The notes: a model not told the origin generated them from the sequence alone. A stretch of 64,000 bases of DNA from Ampullaceana balthica (GCA_944989445.1 CALYLW010001194.1:146515-210514); one strand, 5' to 3'; numbered from the stretch's first letter, positions 21,041-32,385 are shown. Numbers and translations are program-made.

Positions 21041-22532
21041 AAATTTGAAATATTTCCTTGTAAACCACACTTTTAGTGTAGCAGGTGGAGCTGTCGTGGA
21101 GCAGTTTCCCTTGTTTAGGACCAACTGCCACATGGACCTTGACATCTGCTGATCTGCGTACATGGGAGAAAGCAAAGTATAACTGCCCGTGGCTAAACAC
21201 AGGTTGTGGTAGGTAGATATCGACCTTATCCAGTGTCTGGCCCTGTGATTTGTTTATGGTCATTGCGAAAGCTAACTTCACAGGGAATTGCCTTCTCCGT
21301 AGAACGAAAAGTAAGTCTGTGGTTGTCGGGGCAATGTCCACGCGTAAAATGAATAGAGTGCGACCTTTGTCACTTCCGGACAGAAGTTCAGTGATGATGA
21401 GGTTGGGTTTGAGGTCCCTAAACACCAATCTGGTGCCGTTGCATAGACCTCGTTTGGTGTTCAAATTGCGAAGAAGAATTATAATTGCTCCGACTTTTAA
21501 TGTTAATTGATGAAGCGGCATTACCGAAGGTGCCAATTGATGTAGAAATTCCACGGGATAATTGTTTTCCTCATCTGGCGTGCAGTCGTCGATAAAGTCA
21601 GAACTTAAGTATGTCCTTGGTTCTCTTTCAAGTAAATGCAGATTGACTATTGATATGGTCCACATCGGCATTTGTAGGGCAGAGAATAGCCTTAGTTTCA
21701 AATTCTTCCGCATCTCTGGCTAGAAGTCGTTCACCGAAGATTTCGGAAACAATAGATCATGTGCAGACCATATGGGGTGGAACTTCAAACATATTCTCGT
21801 CCAATCCATGTTCATATGTTAATGTTCCATTGCCTAGCTCCATTAACAAAGACGTAAATTCTGGATCAATAGATCGCACATTACTTGTCAATGTGAGAAT
21901 TGTAAATTTAGACCAAAGATCGGTAAACTTAATACTCGCTTCGACAATGGCGGCCCTGGTTCCATGAGCAACAACGGGAAAGGTTTGTCTGAAGTCCCCA
22001 CCCAAGAGAATTGTTTTTCCACCGAAAGGTTTGTCAATTTACATGATATCTTGTAATAGTTTATTCACGCATTTCAATGCGTTCTTAGAGGCCATCGTGG
22101 ATTCATCCCAAATGATTATTGTGGCTCTTCGGAGAATGTCAGCATCGGAGGAGGTCATTATTCTGATTCTGGAGGTTGAGGTGTCGATAATTGGGACGGG
22201 AAGTTGAAATTGGGAATGATACGTCCGACCACCTTCCAGTAAATTGGCCGTGATTCCAGTTGATGTAGTAGCTAAAGCAATCTTCTGTTCCCCTCTGAAG
22301 GATGCAAGCAAGGTTGTGTACAAATATGTTTTACCACTGCCACCAGGTCCGTCAAGAAAGTAACACCTATGAGGAAGATGATCATTGGCTGCGGCTGCGA
22401 TAATTTCATCAAATGTCTCTGCTGTTCATTGAGACTCCGTACCATGTCTGTTGCTTTGCTGAGCTGTTGGACCGGATCAAAAACGCTGTCCTGTTTGTCT
22501 TCCACGTGATTTGGTGGAACTGGTAATATCAC
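21039..22532 (-). pseudogene. Helitron 2 PIF1-like helicase, broken
   Basis: Helicase motifs in order on the minus strand, spread over at least four frames: Walker A DGPGGSGKTYLYTTLL (about 22355-22310), IIWDESTM (about 22115), GGDFRQTFPVVAHG (about 22000-21960), the TSNVRS region, then FAMTINKSQGQTLDKVDIYL (about 21270) and [17 protein letters not shown] (about 21200), ending with a stop at 21039. The longest clean stretch is 21039-21713. SHGQLYFAFSHV departs from the usual YVALSRV, a further sign of decay. Not functional. Confidence 0.9.
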
Positions 22533-22562
22533 TAAGGGCTAAATGGAGGCAGTGTTCGCAAT

Positions 22563-22967
22563 TCACTTCGTGATGAAACTGCAACGTAAAATCTTCATAA
22601 AAGTATTCTTTATATTTCTGGAACAATTGTGGAATATTTGAAGGAGATGTGAGCAGGCACATATGTGCAAATAATTCCGTAGGAGAGCAGGCCTCTTTTC
22701 GGCAACTGCATCATGTAACGTCATATCCCAGACCTGCTCATCATTGAAGAGGCCTCGGTGTTGTGCAGCTTCCTTGAATGTTGGATATGTAATACCATGG
22801 ACGATCCGAAGGTCCTCAAAGGAAGTTGCACCTGACACATGAAGGAAAAGTAAGCGCAAGCAGAAGCGCTGAATGTCTGACGCTAAACTGACAGAGTACA
22901 TACGACCAATTATTCTGTCAGCCCCCTTGCACTCTCTGCCATGTTCTGGTCCTCTCGTGAAAAACAT
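22563..22967 (-). pseudogene. Helitron 2 Rep-helicase linker
   Basis: Contains GATSFEDLRIVHGITYPTFK and EAAQHRGLFNDEQVWDMTL, the conserved linker between Rep and helicase, preceded by GRMYSVSLASDIQRFCLRLL. It matches the Helitron 1 linker (15941-16110). Frame breaks lie at both edges. Confidence 0.85.
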
Positions 22968-23102
22968 AATGTTCAGGTATGTCAGTGTATAGTATACCTG
23001 TAGCCATCTGGTATTATTGATTTAGTTTGAACCATGCCGTTAATGTAGTGTCTCTCGAAGCTGCGTTCTGTGCTGCAGCCTCAACGTTATCAGTAGTAAA
23101 AA

Positions 23103-24186
23103 CTACTGATTGCTCGCCAGGGAGATGAACTTGGAGTGTGATAATAGCATGTGGAACCCAAAAAGGCGCCAAGCAGCCTCAGGAGCGCTCACATTTCTAG
23201 AGTCCATAAAGGAGGTGATCTCATCGTGGTTCATGGTCCCGTGTTCTTTAATGTAGATGTTGGCGCAATCATGTCCTTTGTAGATGTATTTAAACAGATA
23301 CTTGATGCTTTTTATGGAAGCACTGCTCTCAACGTTGATATGACAGTTGTACTTTGGGCTGAGGTACGGATTGTAAGGAAAAACCCATGAGTTGTCAATT
23401 TCTCGGCTATTGACGATTGCTGTTACACCATTGTTCCGTCGCCTATATTTGGGATAACCGTCAACATTAATGATTGTTTCTTCACAGAACGGCTTCTGAA
23501 ACTTCTTCGAACAGGATCCATCAACCATGCATGGAGAGTTCATGTTGTGTTTCCCACAGGGCCCATGAATCATGTGTTTGGTGACTATTTCGTGCAGTCG
23601 AAGCTGTGTTGCACAGTCTGGTATTTCTGCAGAAATCATTCTATCCACTTGTTGCCCGTCGTTAGGCTTGTCCTCGCTGCGTAAAATTAATAGTATGTGA
23701 GCATGCGGAAGCCCACGTTTCTGGAACTCAATGACATGGATTTTTGCTATTGGTTTTCCAAGAACGTGATGTTTTTCAATGTCATCTAGAAGAGCATCCA
23801 GTTTAAATTTGAAAACGCGTGCGACCAAATCTGGACGAAATTCCACTGATTGGCCTTGTTGTAAATTGGTGACAATTTAAGGGCCATTTTGGGTTGCATG
23901 TGATTGTAATGAAGAAGTCGGTTTTCCCGTACTTTCTAACAATCGCCATGGCGTCTTGATAATTTTGGAGCATGTTCCTGGGGCTTCCCTGGAATGTTGA
24001 AGGAAGTATTAGTGGTTGGCCTGGCATAAGGCCTTGTTGTCTCGCTTCAGTTTGCAAGAAATTCATCAAGCCAGTGTACTTTTCTACCCTTAGTTTTGAC
24101 TGATTTTTTTCGCACAAAATTGAGTCTATTTCCCTCCATTTTGATGTAGGTATCCACAAAATATTGGAGAGTGAGTTTTCCAGCAC
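23103..24186 (-). pseudogene. Helitron 2 Rep (HUH) domain, broken
   Basis: Two frames. 23803-24186 carries LPSTFQGSPRNMLQNYQDAM and FFITITCNPKWP. 23103-23846 carries IEFQKRGLPHAHILLI with HUH residues H48/H50 and IKYLFKYIYKGHDCA with tyrosines near 183-189 (counted from its first in-frame codon). A frameshift lies in the overlap at about 23850-23870. All catalytic residues of a Y2 HUH nuclease are still visible. Sequence between 24186 and 24364 also resembles Rep but is too damaged to frame. Confidence 0.9.
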
Positions 24187-24363
24187 TCAGGAAAGGATTA
24201 AATTCGTCGCTAATAGCAAATCAGTAGCCGTAATACTGCATATGAGTGACTCTTGTTCTGGGAATCGTGGGTGATGGCCGACGCAAGCTTCTTATACTCG
24301 TAGGATTATATTGAATTAATATCTGGAGCCCAGCTTTGGTCCCCATACGGGAATAACACAGGG

Positions 24364-24891
24364 TTAGACCATGGGATCTAAGTTGGGGTCGAGAATTGTG
24401 ATTCTTTGTGTTTTACTTGCGTGTGAAATTGTTTTGCAGTGTATTATGATGTCCCGTTCAAGAAGAGGTTCTCCATCCGCATTTTGGAAAACGAAAGCCA
24501 TTTCACTGGACCGTTCAGCATCGTAACGCCTTTGGTCATCGTTTCTATCATGAATGATGGCCAGTGACACAGTTGTAGTTAGTGTATTCCGTAAAGCTGC
24601 TTCCGCCAGACATTCTTGTTCCACTTTACACAGCATTTTGCATGCATCTGCAAATGGATTGTTGTCGGTCATGAATGAGGTCAGGAGCGCCATGAGATCG
24701 CAGTTGCATGTAGAGTTAGGTCGCATTTGCATCCTTTGTTCCAAAGCTTCATCAGGATCAAGGATATACAGCTGAGCAAATTGACGACGATCATCATTGT
24801 CAGGATGCAGAGCCCCAGATCTGTGGTAAATCTGTCCGTGGATGCGAAAACCAGTAGGGCCCGTATCCGGGATGAGGAGCGACTTTAGCAC
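24364..24891 (-). pseudogene. Helitron 2 N-terminal Rep region
   Basis: Reads GPTGFRIHGQIYHRSGALHP, then FAQLYILDPDEALEQRMQ, then NNPFADACKMLCKVEQE, ending at NLDPMV. This is the Helitron_like_N segment. It is in frame with the upstream part; a single TGA (24892-24894) separates them where relatives have a sense codon. Confidence 0.85.
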
Positions 24892-25390
24892 TCATTTGGC
24901 AAATGCTAAGGCGCTATTAATAGACCTGATGTTGTCCATGAAGTTTTGGGAGTGCTCGTGTTCCCCCGTCATGAGCGTCCTCAGTAAAGGTGATATGCGG
25001 ATGGGATCTAGCGTCACTTTTCCTTTCTTGCAGGAAAAATGTTTGGCACCGCAGAATGTGCACAGCAATTGTAAATTGCCACAGAAATGTTGCTGGACGT
25101 TTTCATTCATGACGTCACTTCCGGTGGCTCCATCCATATGATGAGGTGCTGGTACTTCCCGGATTGTTGCTAACAGACATCTTTCATTAGTGGTTGCTAC
25201 TTCCCGTCTACGTGACCGTTGTTCGTCGGTTTCACTTGCTCTTCGAATGCGATCTTGTTGGTTTCGCGTTTCTCGTCACCGGGATGTCTCCTCGTGTGTT
25301 TCTGTTCTTCGTCGATTCCTGTTTTTTTTCGTTTCTGCTACGTTTTCTATCGGAAATTTCGTCTTCATCGAATGTTATTTTTCGAGGCAT
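24892..25390 (-). pseudogene. Helitron 2 Arg-rich N-terminus and Cys/His motif
   Basis: A likely start ATG is at 25390 (MPRKITFDEDEISDRKRSR). After a frameshift near 25330 come the Arg-rich RRASETDEQRSRRREVATTN and the zinc-finger-like CTFCGAKHFSCKKGK, then SPLLRTLMTGEHEHSQNFMD. Arg-rich repeats and a Cys/His region before Rep are typical of animal Helitrons and are thought to bind DNA. Helitron 1 lacks this part entirely. Confidence 0.8.
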
Positions 25391-25903
25391 AGTTGTCTTG
25401 GCAACACGCGAATGTTTGTAAATTTGTGGAGTTTAAGAAGAAATAGTAAAGCAATGCGAATGTGACATTGACGATGGGTACAGGCGTAGGAGAACGGTGT
25501 CGTACTTTGAATGCGGCGCAGCATTGCAGTTGGCAGTGGGTCCAGAACCGATGACCGACACACCAACATCAACCGGTTGGTGGTGACATACATCATGATT
25601 TATAATGGAGACACACACACGCATAGGCTTGTGGCCGATGTTAGACTCAACACAAATGTGTGTTCGTGTGTACACAAATGCTGACGTCACAGGTTCGTGC
25701 GTTGTTTCGGTAATTGAAGTTCGGTGCTAAAGCAATGACGTCATATAATATTTCTTTACAGAGACAATTTTTAATTTATTTATAATAATTTTTCGCACCT
25801 TTTTGCGCATCTTTCGAGCGCCTTTTTGCGCGCCTTTCAAACACCTTTTCGCGCGCCTTTGAACGGGGAGACACACGCATACTTAGGGCGATTATATATT
25901 AGA

Positions 25904-26438
25904 TAAATAAAATAATGGTCCAAGTCACTGGCTCACAAGTTGGATGTGTAGCTCTATGACGTAATTTTTTAGCTTATATTTTAATACAAGGTTTGCATCG
26001 GAGGCGCGCAAAAAGGTGTGCAAAAAAATTATAAATTAAAGACGTGCTTTAAAAAAAATATTACATGAAATCATTGTTTTAGCTTATATTTTATTTTTTG
26101 AAAAGGTAACGATAATAAAATAGGATTTGATTATTTATAATTGTAAAATACTTTGTGTACATTTCAGCAAGTTTAATATTTCGAATTTATCAAACTACGA
26201 TAAGTTACTTGGGCTTTTGACAAAAACATGGAGGCGCCGTAGGCACCCTACAGCTGCAGTGAGCGCCGTAGGCGCCCTACAACCGCTAATATAAAATACT
26301 TTGTGTATATTTCAGTAAGTTTAATATTAAGTATTAATCAAACAAGAATAGGTTAGTTGGGCTTTTGAAAAAAGTGGGCGCCGTAGGCGTCCTAAAAAAT
26401 GGGCGCCTTAGGCGCCACGGAGCCCCAGCGCAACCTAG
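25904..26438 (+). mobile_element. Non-autonomous Helitron with GGCGCC hairpins
   Basis: The 3' end is GGCGCC-TTA-GGCGCC (about 26402-26416), then about 18 bp, then CTAG (26435-26438) and T. Several other GGCGCCGTAGGCGCC hairpins lie at about 26230-26400. Its 26005-26095 part (GGCGCGCAAAAAGGTGTGCA, then AATATTACATGAAATCATTG) matches, inverted, the 5' subterminal part of Helitron 2 at about 25730-25820. Relatives: about 40560-40916 and 42499-42720. The 5' terminus is not resolved. No coding capacity. Confidence 0.65.
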
Positions 26439-26590
26439 TATAACATATAATTGTATAAGATACTTTATGCTATTTCCGTGCTACCCTTTAAAGTCCAACA
26501 CTTTTCTCACACATCGGACGTTAGCAATGACATAACTTGGGCTGGGCTGTGGGAGAATTGCCTGAGTGCAAAAACACAACGCGTCATGAT
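26439..26590 (+). repeat. Leader of the 25-bp satellite, paralogous to 45190-45343
   Basis: Matches 45190-45343 nearly throughout (AACATATAATTGTA, CACTTTTCTCACACATCGGA, CATAACTTGGGCTGGGCTGT, GTCATGAT). Confidence 0.8.
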
Positions 26591-28290
26591 CGTCTAGAGT
26601 AGATGTGACTGCTATCGTCTAGAGTAGAGGTGACTGCTATCGTCTAGTGTAGATGTGACTGCTATCGTCTAGAGTAGAGGTGACTGCTATCGTCTAGAGT
26701 AGAGGTGACTGCTATCGTCTAGTGTAGATGTGACTGCTATCGTCTAGAGTAGAGGTGACTGCTATCGTCTAGTGTAGATGTGACTGCTATCGTCTAGTGT
26801 AGATGTGACTGCTATCGTCTAGAGTAGAGGTGACTGCTATCGTCTAGAGTAGAGGTGACTGCTATCGTCTAGTGTAGATGTGACTGCTATCGTCTAGAGT
26901 AGAGGTGACTGCTATCGTCTAGAGTAGAGGTGACTGCTATCGTCTAGAGTAGAGGTGACTGCTATCGTCTAGTGTAGATGTGACTGCTATCGTCTAGAGT
27001 AGAGGTGACTGCTATCGTCTAGAGTAGAGGTGACTGCTATCGTCTAGAGTAGATGTGACTGCTATCGTCTAGAGTAGAGGTGACTGCTATCGTCTAGAGT
27101 AGAGGTGACTGCTATCGTCTAGTGTAGATGTGACTGCTATCGTCTAGTGTAGATGTGACTGCTATCGTCTAGAGTAGAGGTCACTGCTATCGTCTAGAGT
27201 AGAGGTGACTGCTATCGTCTAGAGTAGAGGTCACTGCTATCGTCTAGAGTAGAGGTGACTGCTATCGTCTAGTGTAGATGTGACTGCTATCGTCTAGAGT
27301 AGAGGTCACTGCTATCGTCTAGAGTAGAGGTCACTGCTATCGTCTAGAGTAGATGTGACTGCTATCGTCTAGAGTAGAGGTCACTGCTATCGTCTAGAGT
27401 AGAGGTGACTGCTATCGTCTAGTGTAGATGTGACTGCTATCGTCTAGAGTAGAGGTCACTGCTATCGTCTAGAGTAGAGGTGACTGCTATCGTCTAGTGT
27501 AGATGTGACTGCTATCGTCTAGAGTAGAGGTGACTGCTATCGTCTAGAGTAGAGGTCACTGCTATCGTCTAGAGTAGATGTGACTGCTATCGTCTAGAGT
27601 AGAGGTCACTGCTATCGTCTAGAGTAGAGGTGACTGCTATCGTCTAGTGTAGATGTGACTGCTATCGTCTAGAGTAGAGGTCACTGCTATCGTCTAGAGT
27701 AGAGGTCACTGCTATCGTCTAGAGTAGAGGTGACTGCTATCGTCTAGTGTAGATGTGACTGCTATCGTCTAGTGTAGATGTGACTGCTATCGTCTAGAGT
27801 AGAGGTGACTGCTATCGTCTAGAGTAGAGGTGACTGCTATCGTCTAGTGTAGATGTGACTGCTATCGTCTAGAGTAGAGGTGACTGCTATCGTCTAGAGT
27901 AGAGGTGACTGCTATCGTCTAGAGTAGATGTGACTGCTATCGTCTAGTGTAGATGTGACTGCTATCGTCTAGAGTAGAGGTGACTGCTATCGTCTAGAGT
28001 AGAGGTGACTGCTATCGTCTAGTGTAGATGTGACTGCTATCGTCTAGTGTAGATGTGACTGCTATCGTCTAGAGTAGAGGTGACTGCTATCGTCTAGTGT
28101 AGATGTGACTGCTATCGTCTAGAGTAGAGGTGACTGCTATCGTCTAGAGTAGAGGTGACTGCTATCGTCTAGTGTAGATGTGACTGCTATCGTCTAGTGT
28201 AGATGTGACTGCTATCGTCTAGAGTAGAGGTGACTGCTATCGTCTAGTGTAGATGTGACTGCTATCGTCTAGAGTAGAGGTCATATACCT
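26591..28290. repeat. 25-bp satellite, 68 units
   Basis: Units of CGTCTAGAGTAGAGGTGACT followed by GCTAT at a strict 25-bp period (26591 + 25n; last at 28266). Only three positions vary, making four unit types: A (a,g,g), B (t,t,g), C (a,g,c) and D (a,t,g). C units are confined to 27166-27715. The unit carries stop codons and there are no spacers, so it is neither coding nor a CRISPR array. Confidence 0.98.
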
Positions 28291-28341
28291 CAAAATATTG
28301 GATTGGTTGTTTTAGCTGTTTTTGGTGGTAAGGCTACACGC

Positions 28342-29092
28342 CTTTGTCTGACTACAATGTTAGCCATATATGTTACTTTGTCTGACTACAATGTTAGCCA
28401 TATATGTTACTTTGTCTGACTACAATGTTAGCCATATATGTTACTTTGCCTGAATACAATGTTAGCCATATATTTTAATTTGTCTGACTACAATGTTAGC
28501 CTTATATGTTACTTTGTCTGATGGCAATTTTAGCCATATATGTTACTTTGTCTGACTACAATGTTAGCAATATATGTTACTTTGTCTGAATACAATGTTA
28601 GCCATATATGTTTTTTTGTCTGAATACAATGTTAGCCATATATGTTACTTTGTCTGAATACAATGTTAGCCATATATGTAACTTTGTCTGAATACAATGT
28701 TAGCCATATATGTTACTTTGTCTGACTGCAATGTTAGCCGTATATGTTACTTTGTCTGAATACAATGTTAGCCACTAATGTTACTTTGTCTGAATACAAT
28801 GTTAGCCATATATGTTATTTTGTCTGACTACAATGTTAGCCATATATGTTACTTTGTCTGACTACAATGTTAGCCATATATGTTACTTTGTCTGACTACA
28901 ATGTTAGCCATATATGTTACTTTGTCTGAATACAATGTTAGCCATATATGTTACTTTGTCTGAATACAATGTTAGCCATATATGTTACTTTGTCTACTAC
29001 AATGTTAGCCATATATGTTACTTTGTCTGACTACAATGTTAGCCATATATGTTACTTTGTCTGAATACAATGTTAGCCATATATGTTACTTT
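28342..29092. repeat. 34-bp satellite, 22 units
   Basis: Units of GTCTGACTACAATGTTAGCC followed by ATATATGTTACTTT at a 34-bp period from 28346; one unit is 33 bp. About 55 bp separates it from the 25-bp satellite, with which it shares no sequence. Most variation is C/A at the seventh base of the unit (GTCTGACTAC or GTCTGAATAC). Confidence 0.97.
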
Positions 29093-29639
29093 GATCAATG
29101 CACCAACAAGCCGAAATCTTGACATCTGACCCCGTGTGTATTCTTGATAGTTCTTTGTAGCAGCCGAAATCTTCCTCTAAAGCGCATTTCATGTGGGAGG
29201 AGGGGGTATAAGAAACCAAAGATGAAGAGATGTCATTTGTCTCAATAAAATTTTACATCTGAATGTCACATTGTTGAACACTCTGTCACAGAGTTTATGT
29301 CATACCCATTACATTCACTCCAATGTCTAATAAAAGATTTATTTGTATCGCCTCAACCAACATTGAATTACCTTGTCCATGTGTAAAACATACCTCTGTG
29401 TGTATATTTATCATAGATAGAGAGATTGACTCTATGTTTATTTATTGGTCGTTGGTAAGTGAGATTATTATGCAATATTTCCATGAATTACTATCTAATT
29501 ATATGCTTCACTAACAAATATTTGCTCTCAGTGCCTTCTAAAGGGTTTTCTTTAGTTAATTTTTTACTTGCTGAATAAAATGAAAGTTTAAAAGTAATAC
29601 AACCATTGTATGAATACATTCTTACATGACCAGATAGTC
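29093..29639. other. No gene; two short repeated pieces
   Basis: GCCGAAATCTT occurs twice (29110 and 29163). 29375-29440 resembles 18625-18710. The open frame at 29323-29514 has no recognisable product. Confidence 0.35.
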
Positions 29640-31100
29640 ATTACCAATCTTCCTGGATAGATATCTTATCGACGACGCGCGGAAGTTTAGAATAACAGCG
29701 AAGCAAATTTTTTTAAGGAAATTATAGTATCTTACATCACAATCTTTTGATATAGTTTACTGCTCTTATTGAGCTTCGTTTTCATAAGTCACAATGTTGG
29801 AGTGACGTGACATGGTTTTAAAACATCAGTGAGAACAACACATTCATACAATTTGGTGTCGTATTTAGAACATTCTTAAATAAGTTAATTCTCAAATTTA
29901 ACTTATTGCTAGTGTACATATGCCCGTCTTTTCTTCTTTTTCTCATTGATTTATCCCTTGACATAACACTGTAACTTTATTTATTTTTTAAAATCAAAAC
30001 TGCCATTAGTTATGATTTTTTTTGCTTACGAAAATAATTCTAGCGACTCTTGCGTTGTTTAGTAGCGTTCTTTCAAGCTGACATATAACCATTTTATGTA
30101 ACATATTAAGTATCTACTCTTGTAGACAACAAAGGCAAGTTTATTATACAATGTATATCAACTTTAAATTAGTAATTTTAAAGAACTATGACATAAACCA
30201 TTGGAATGATTTGTTGAAATTGGACTTTGGCTTTATCTGTGGTAGGATTCTCTTAACTATTCATGACATTGTATCCCTATTTATAGGGATCGAGATCAAG
30301 TGAATAGCACTTGTTAAAATAGAGTGGTTTCCAATTGAACAAGCTAGATGTAAACATACTGTACTTAGACAGTTAGGTAAGCATATCTGTTAAGGTACAT
30401 ATACAAATTGTATAGTTCTTTTAAATTATTTATAATTTAAATTTTTAAATTTCATTTGTCATGCGAATGCTATGTTTCTATACATTTTTTTACATTATGT
30501 CTATATAAAAAACTAAGTAACTAAGTCTTTAATATTAAAAGGTATAAAGTTGTAAGATATAAATAAATTAACATTTTTTGAAGAAAAAAATTCTAATCAA
30601 TTATTTATCCAAAGTTTGGTTTAAAAAAACACACTTTGAATTTCATCGTAAATACAACATTAGTGATGCTTTGTGGTGCATCGCTAGCGGGAAGAAACAA
30701 TTCACGTTCCATTTTTGACAACATAGAATAATGCGACATTTATCTTAAGTTTCTAAATAATATATCTAAAAATAAACAAAACCAGAACACAAACCACACA
30801 TAAATAATTTAAAGTACAGAAACTAAGATAGCAGATGTTAACCATTAATAACTATTGATAAATAATTTATAACAATATATTGACGTTAATAGAAACATAA
30901 ATTGAAATGGAATCTGTTTCTTTCTTTTTAAAAAAAAATATGACTATTTATGTGTAAATGACGTCATTATTTGTTAGGCTTTTAGCTATTTTTTTAATAA
31001 CTATAATTATTGGCAGTTATTATAGTATTTAAAAAATAAAATTATTAAAGCCTAAGGCATTATAGCGTACTATAATTGTAACCCGTTTAAGCACAGTAAA
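29640..31100 (-). repeat. R1 repeat, reverse orientation, B subtype
   Basis: Matches 55750-57186 along nearly its whole length, including a B-specific right part (GCGACATTTATCTTAAGTTT at about 30732 and TTTATGTGTAAATGACGTCA at about 30949). The A subtype (19570, 43900) shares only the left portion. The hairpin module lies at about 30270-30315. Confidence 0.75.
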
Positions 31101-31470
31101 TATATAATAAAAGGCCTAATAATAATCATAGCCTTAACTTTTAATATATATAGTCATATTTCTATTAAGATTTTTTCAGATTGTGATTATTGTTTGTGTT
31201 TGCTCTATTTTCTAAGTGTTATTTCTATCTCAGTATTATCATTATGGATTCACGCTTCACATGAGCTACTTTTGTTTATATCTGACAGATGCAAGCGTTA
31301 CATAATATTAGTGTCACATTTGTAAGTTGTCTTCATAAAATGTGGTGTTTACAAGAAATAACTCAATGAATATTGCTGGTAAATAAGATTCAAATTCGAA
31401 CACTATTACAGTGTATCAAATTTTTTAAGGACTTAATTTAACCATGTGAAGGCCGAAGGTCTAATTTTGG
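31101..31470. other. No feature recognised
   Basis: AT-rich; no open frame or repeat recognised. Confidence 0.4.
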
Positions 31471-31644
31471 GTTGAGAAAGTGAATATTCTATAGTAACGA
31501 ACATCTCAGACCTAGCATCATGACATAGCCATCTTTTATGATCGTTCTAGGTAACAAGTTGAGAAAGTGAATGTTCTATAGTAACGAACATCTCAGACCT
31601 AGCATCACAACATGTCCATCTTTTATTATCATGCTGGGAAACGA
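31471..31644. repeat. 87-bp tandem duplication
   Basis: Two units starting GTTGAGAAAGTGAATATTCT (31471) and GTTGAGAAAGTGAATGTTCT (31558), about 90% identical. Confidence 0.85.
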
Positions 31645-32186
31645 AAGTTATAAAGAAATGATTATCATTTCCTTATTTGTCTAAGGAATGAAAAGATAAA
31701 TTATTGTATTTTTTCTGGGCTATATGTTCATACCTGTCACGTTCAAAGACATGTTTTCATCGTGGGAAAACAAGATCTTATTGGCTAAAAAATGTAAACT
31801 ATATACAACAGAAAAATACCCCAGGTTTAGAGGGTGTTTTTTTTCAAACAGACATTGTAGTTTCAAAAAAAGGTTTATTTAAAATTCAGCTATTTGTTAT
31901 GCAATAATGTCACTATAGTCTACCATGTAACATTTTAATATATGTACGTAGATCATGATGATGAAGGTGTACAAACATATAGTTTTAATTTATTCCTTTA
32001 TGTTAAATTTTCAGTGGGTATATTAACATTTTTATACTCATGTATTATATAATTTTTAATTCATGGACTTAATAACGTTTGCTTGATATGCTTAGAAATA
32101 AAAGAAATGTGTTCAAAGAAATAAATTCGTTTTATAATCGAATGTGATATTCAAGTTTCTTTCTTCAACCTCGCAAATTTACAGAA
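31645..32186. other. No feature recognised
   Basis: AT-rich. The open frame at 31704-31907 has no recognisable motif. Confidence 0.4.
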
Positions 32187-32385
32187 CGAGAGAGAGAGAG
32201 AGAGAGAGAGAGATTAAGAGCAAGAGTGAGAGAGAGAGTGAGTTTATGTACGTTTTCATGTGTGTGTGAGAGACATAAAGAAAAATAGAGAGTTGAAGAA
32301 TGTATGTGTGTCTGTTTAAGTACGAGAGAGTGAGAGTGGGAGAGAGAGAGTTAGAAAAGATATATATATATATATATATATATAT
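32187..32385. repeat. (GA)n-rich and (TA)n microsatellites
   Basis: A GA run at 32189-32213, impure GA/GT to about 32350, then a pure TA run at 32361-32385. The minus-strand open frame here is low complexity. Confidence 0.95.

Larger units (their letters stand above)
20743..25903 (-). mobile_element. Helitron 2, reverse strand, terminally complete
   Basis: On the minus strand the 5' end is TCTAATATATAATCGCCC (starting at 25903, preceded by A). The 3' end is an imperfect hairpin GCCGGC-TTCA-GCAGGC, then TTTTGAA and CTAG (ending at 20743), followed by T. It encodes an Arg-rich N-terminus, Cys/His region, Rep and helicase across many frameshifts and stops. The 5' subterminal part (25780-25870) has about three 21-23-bp repeats around GGCGCGCAAAAAGG. 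It differs from Helitron 1 in its ends and lacks an OTU domain, so it is a separate family. Confidence 0.9.

Noticed and set aside
26591..28290. CRISPR array
   Set aside because: The 25-bp units follow each other with no variable spacers, the genome is eukaryotic, and there are no cas genes. It is a satellite.
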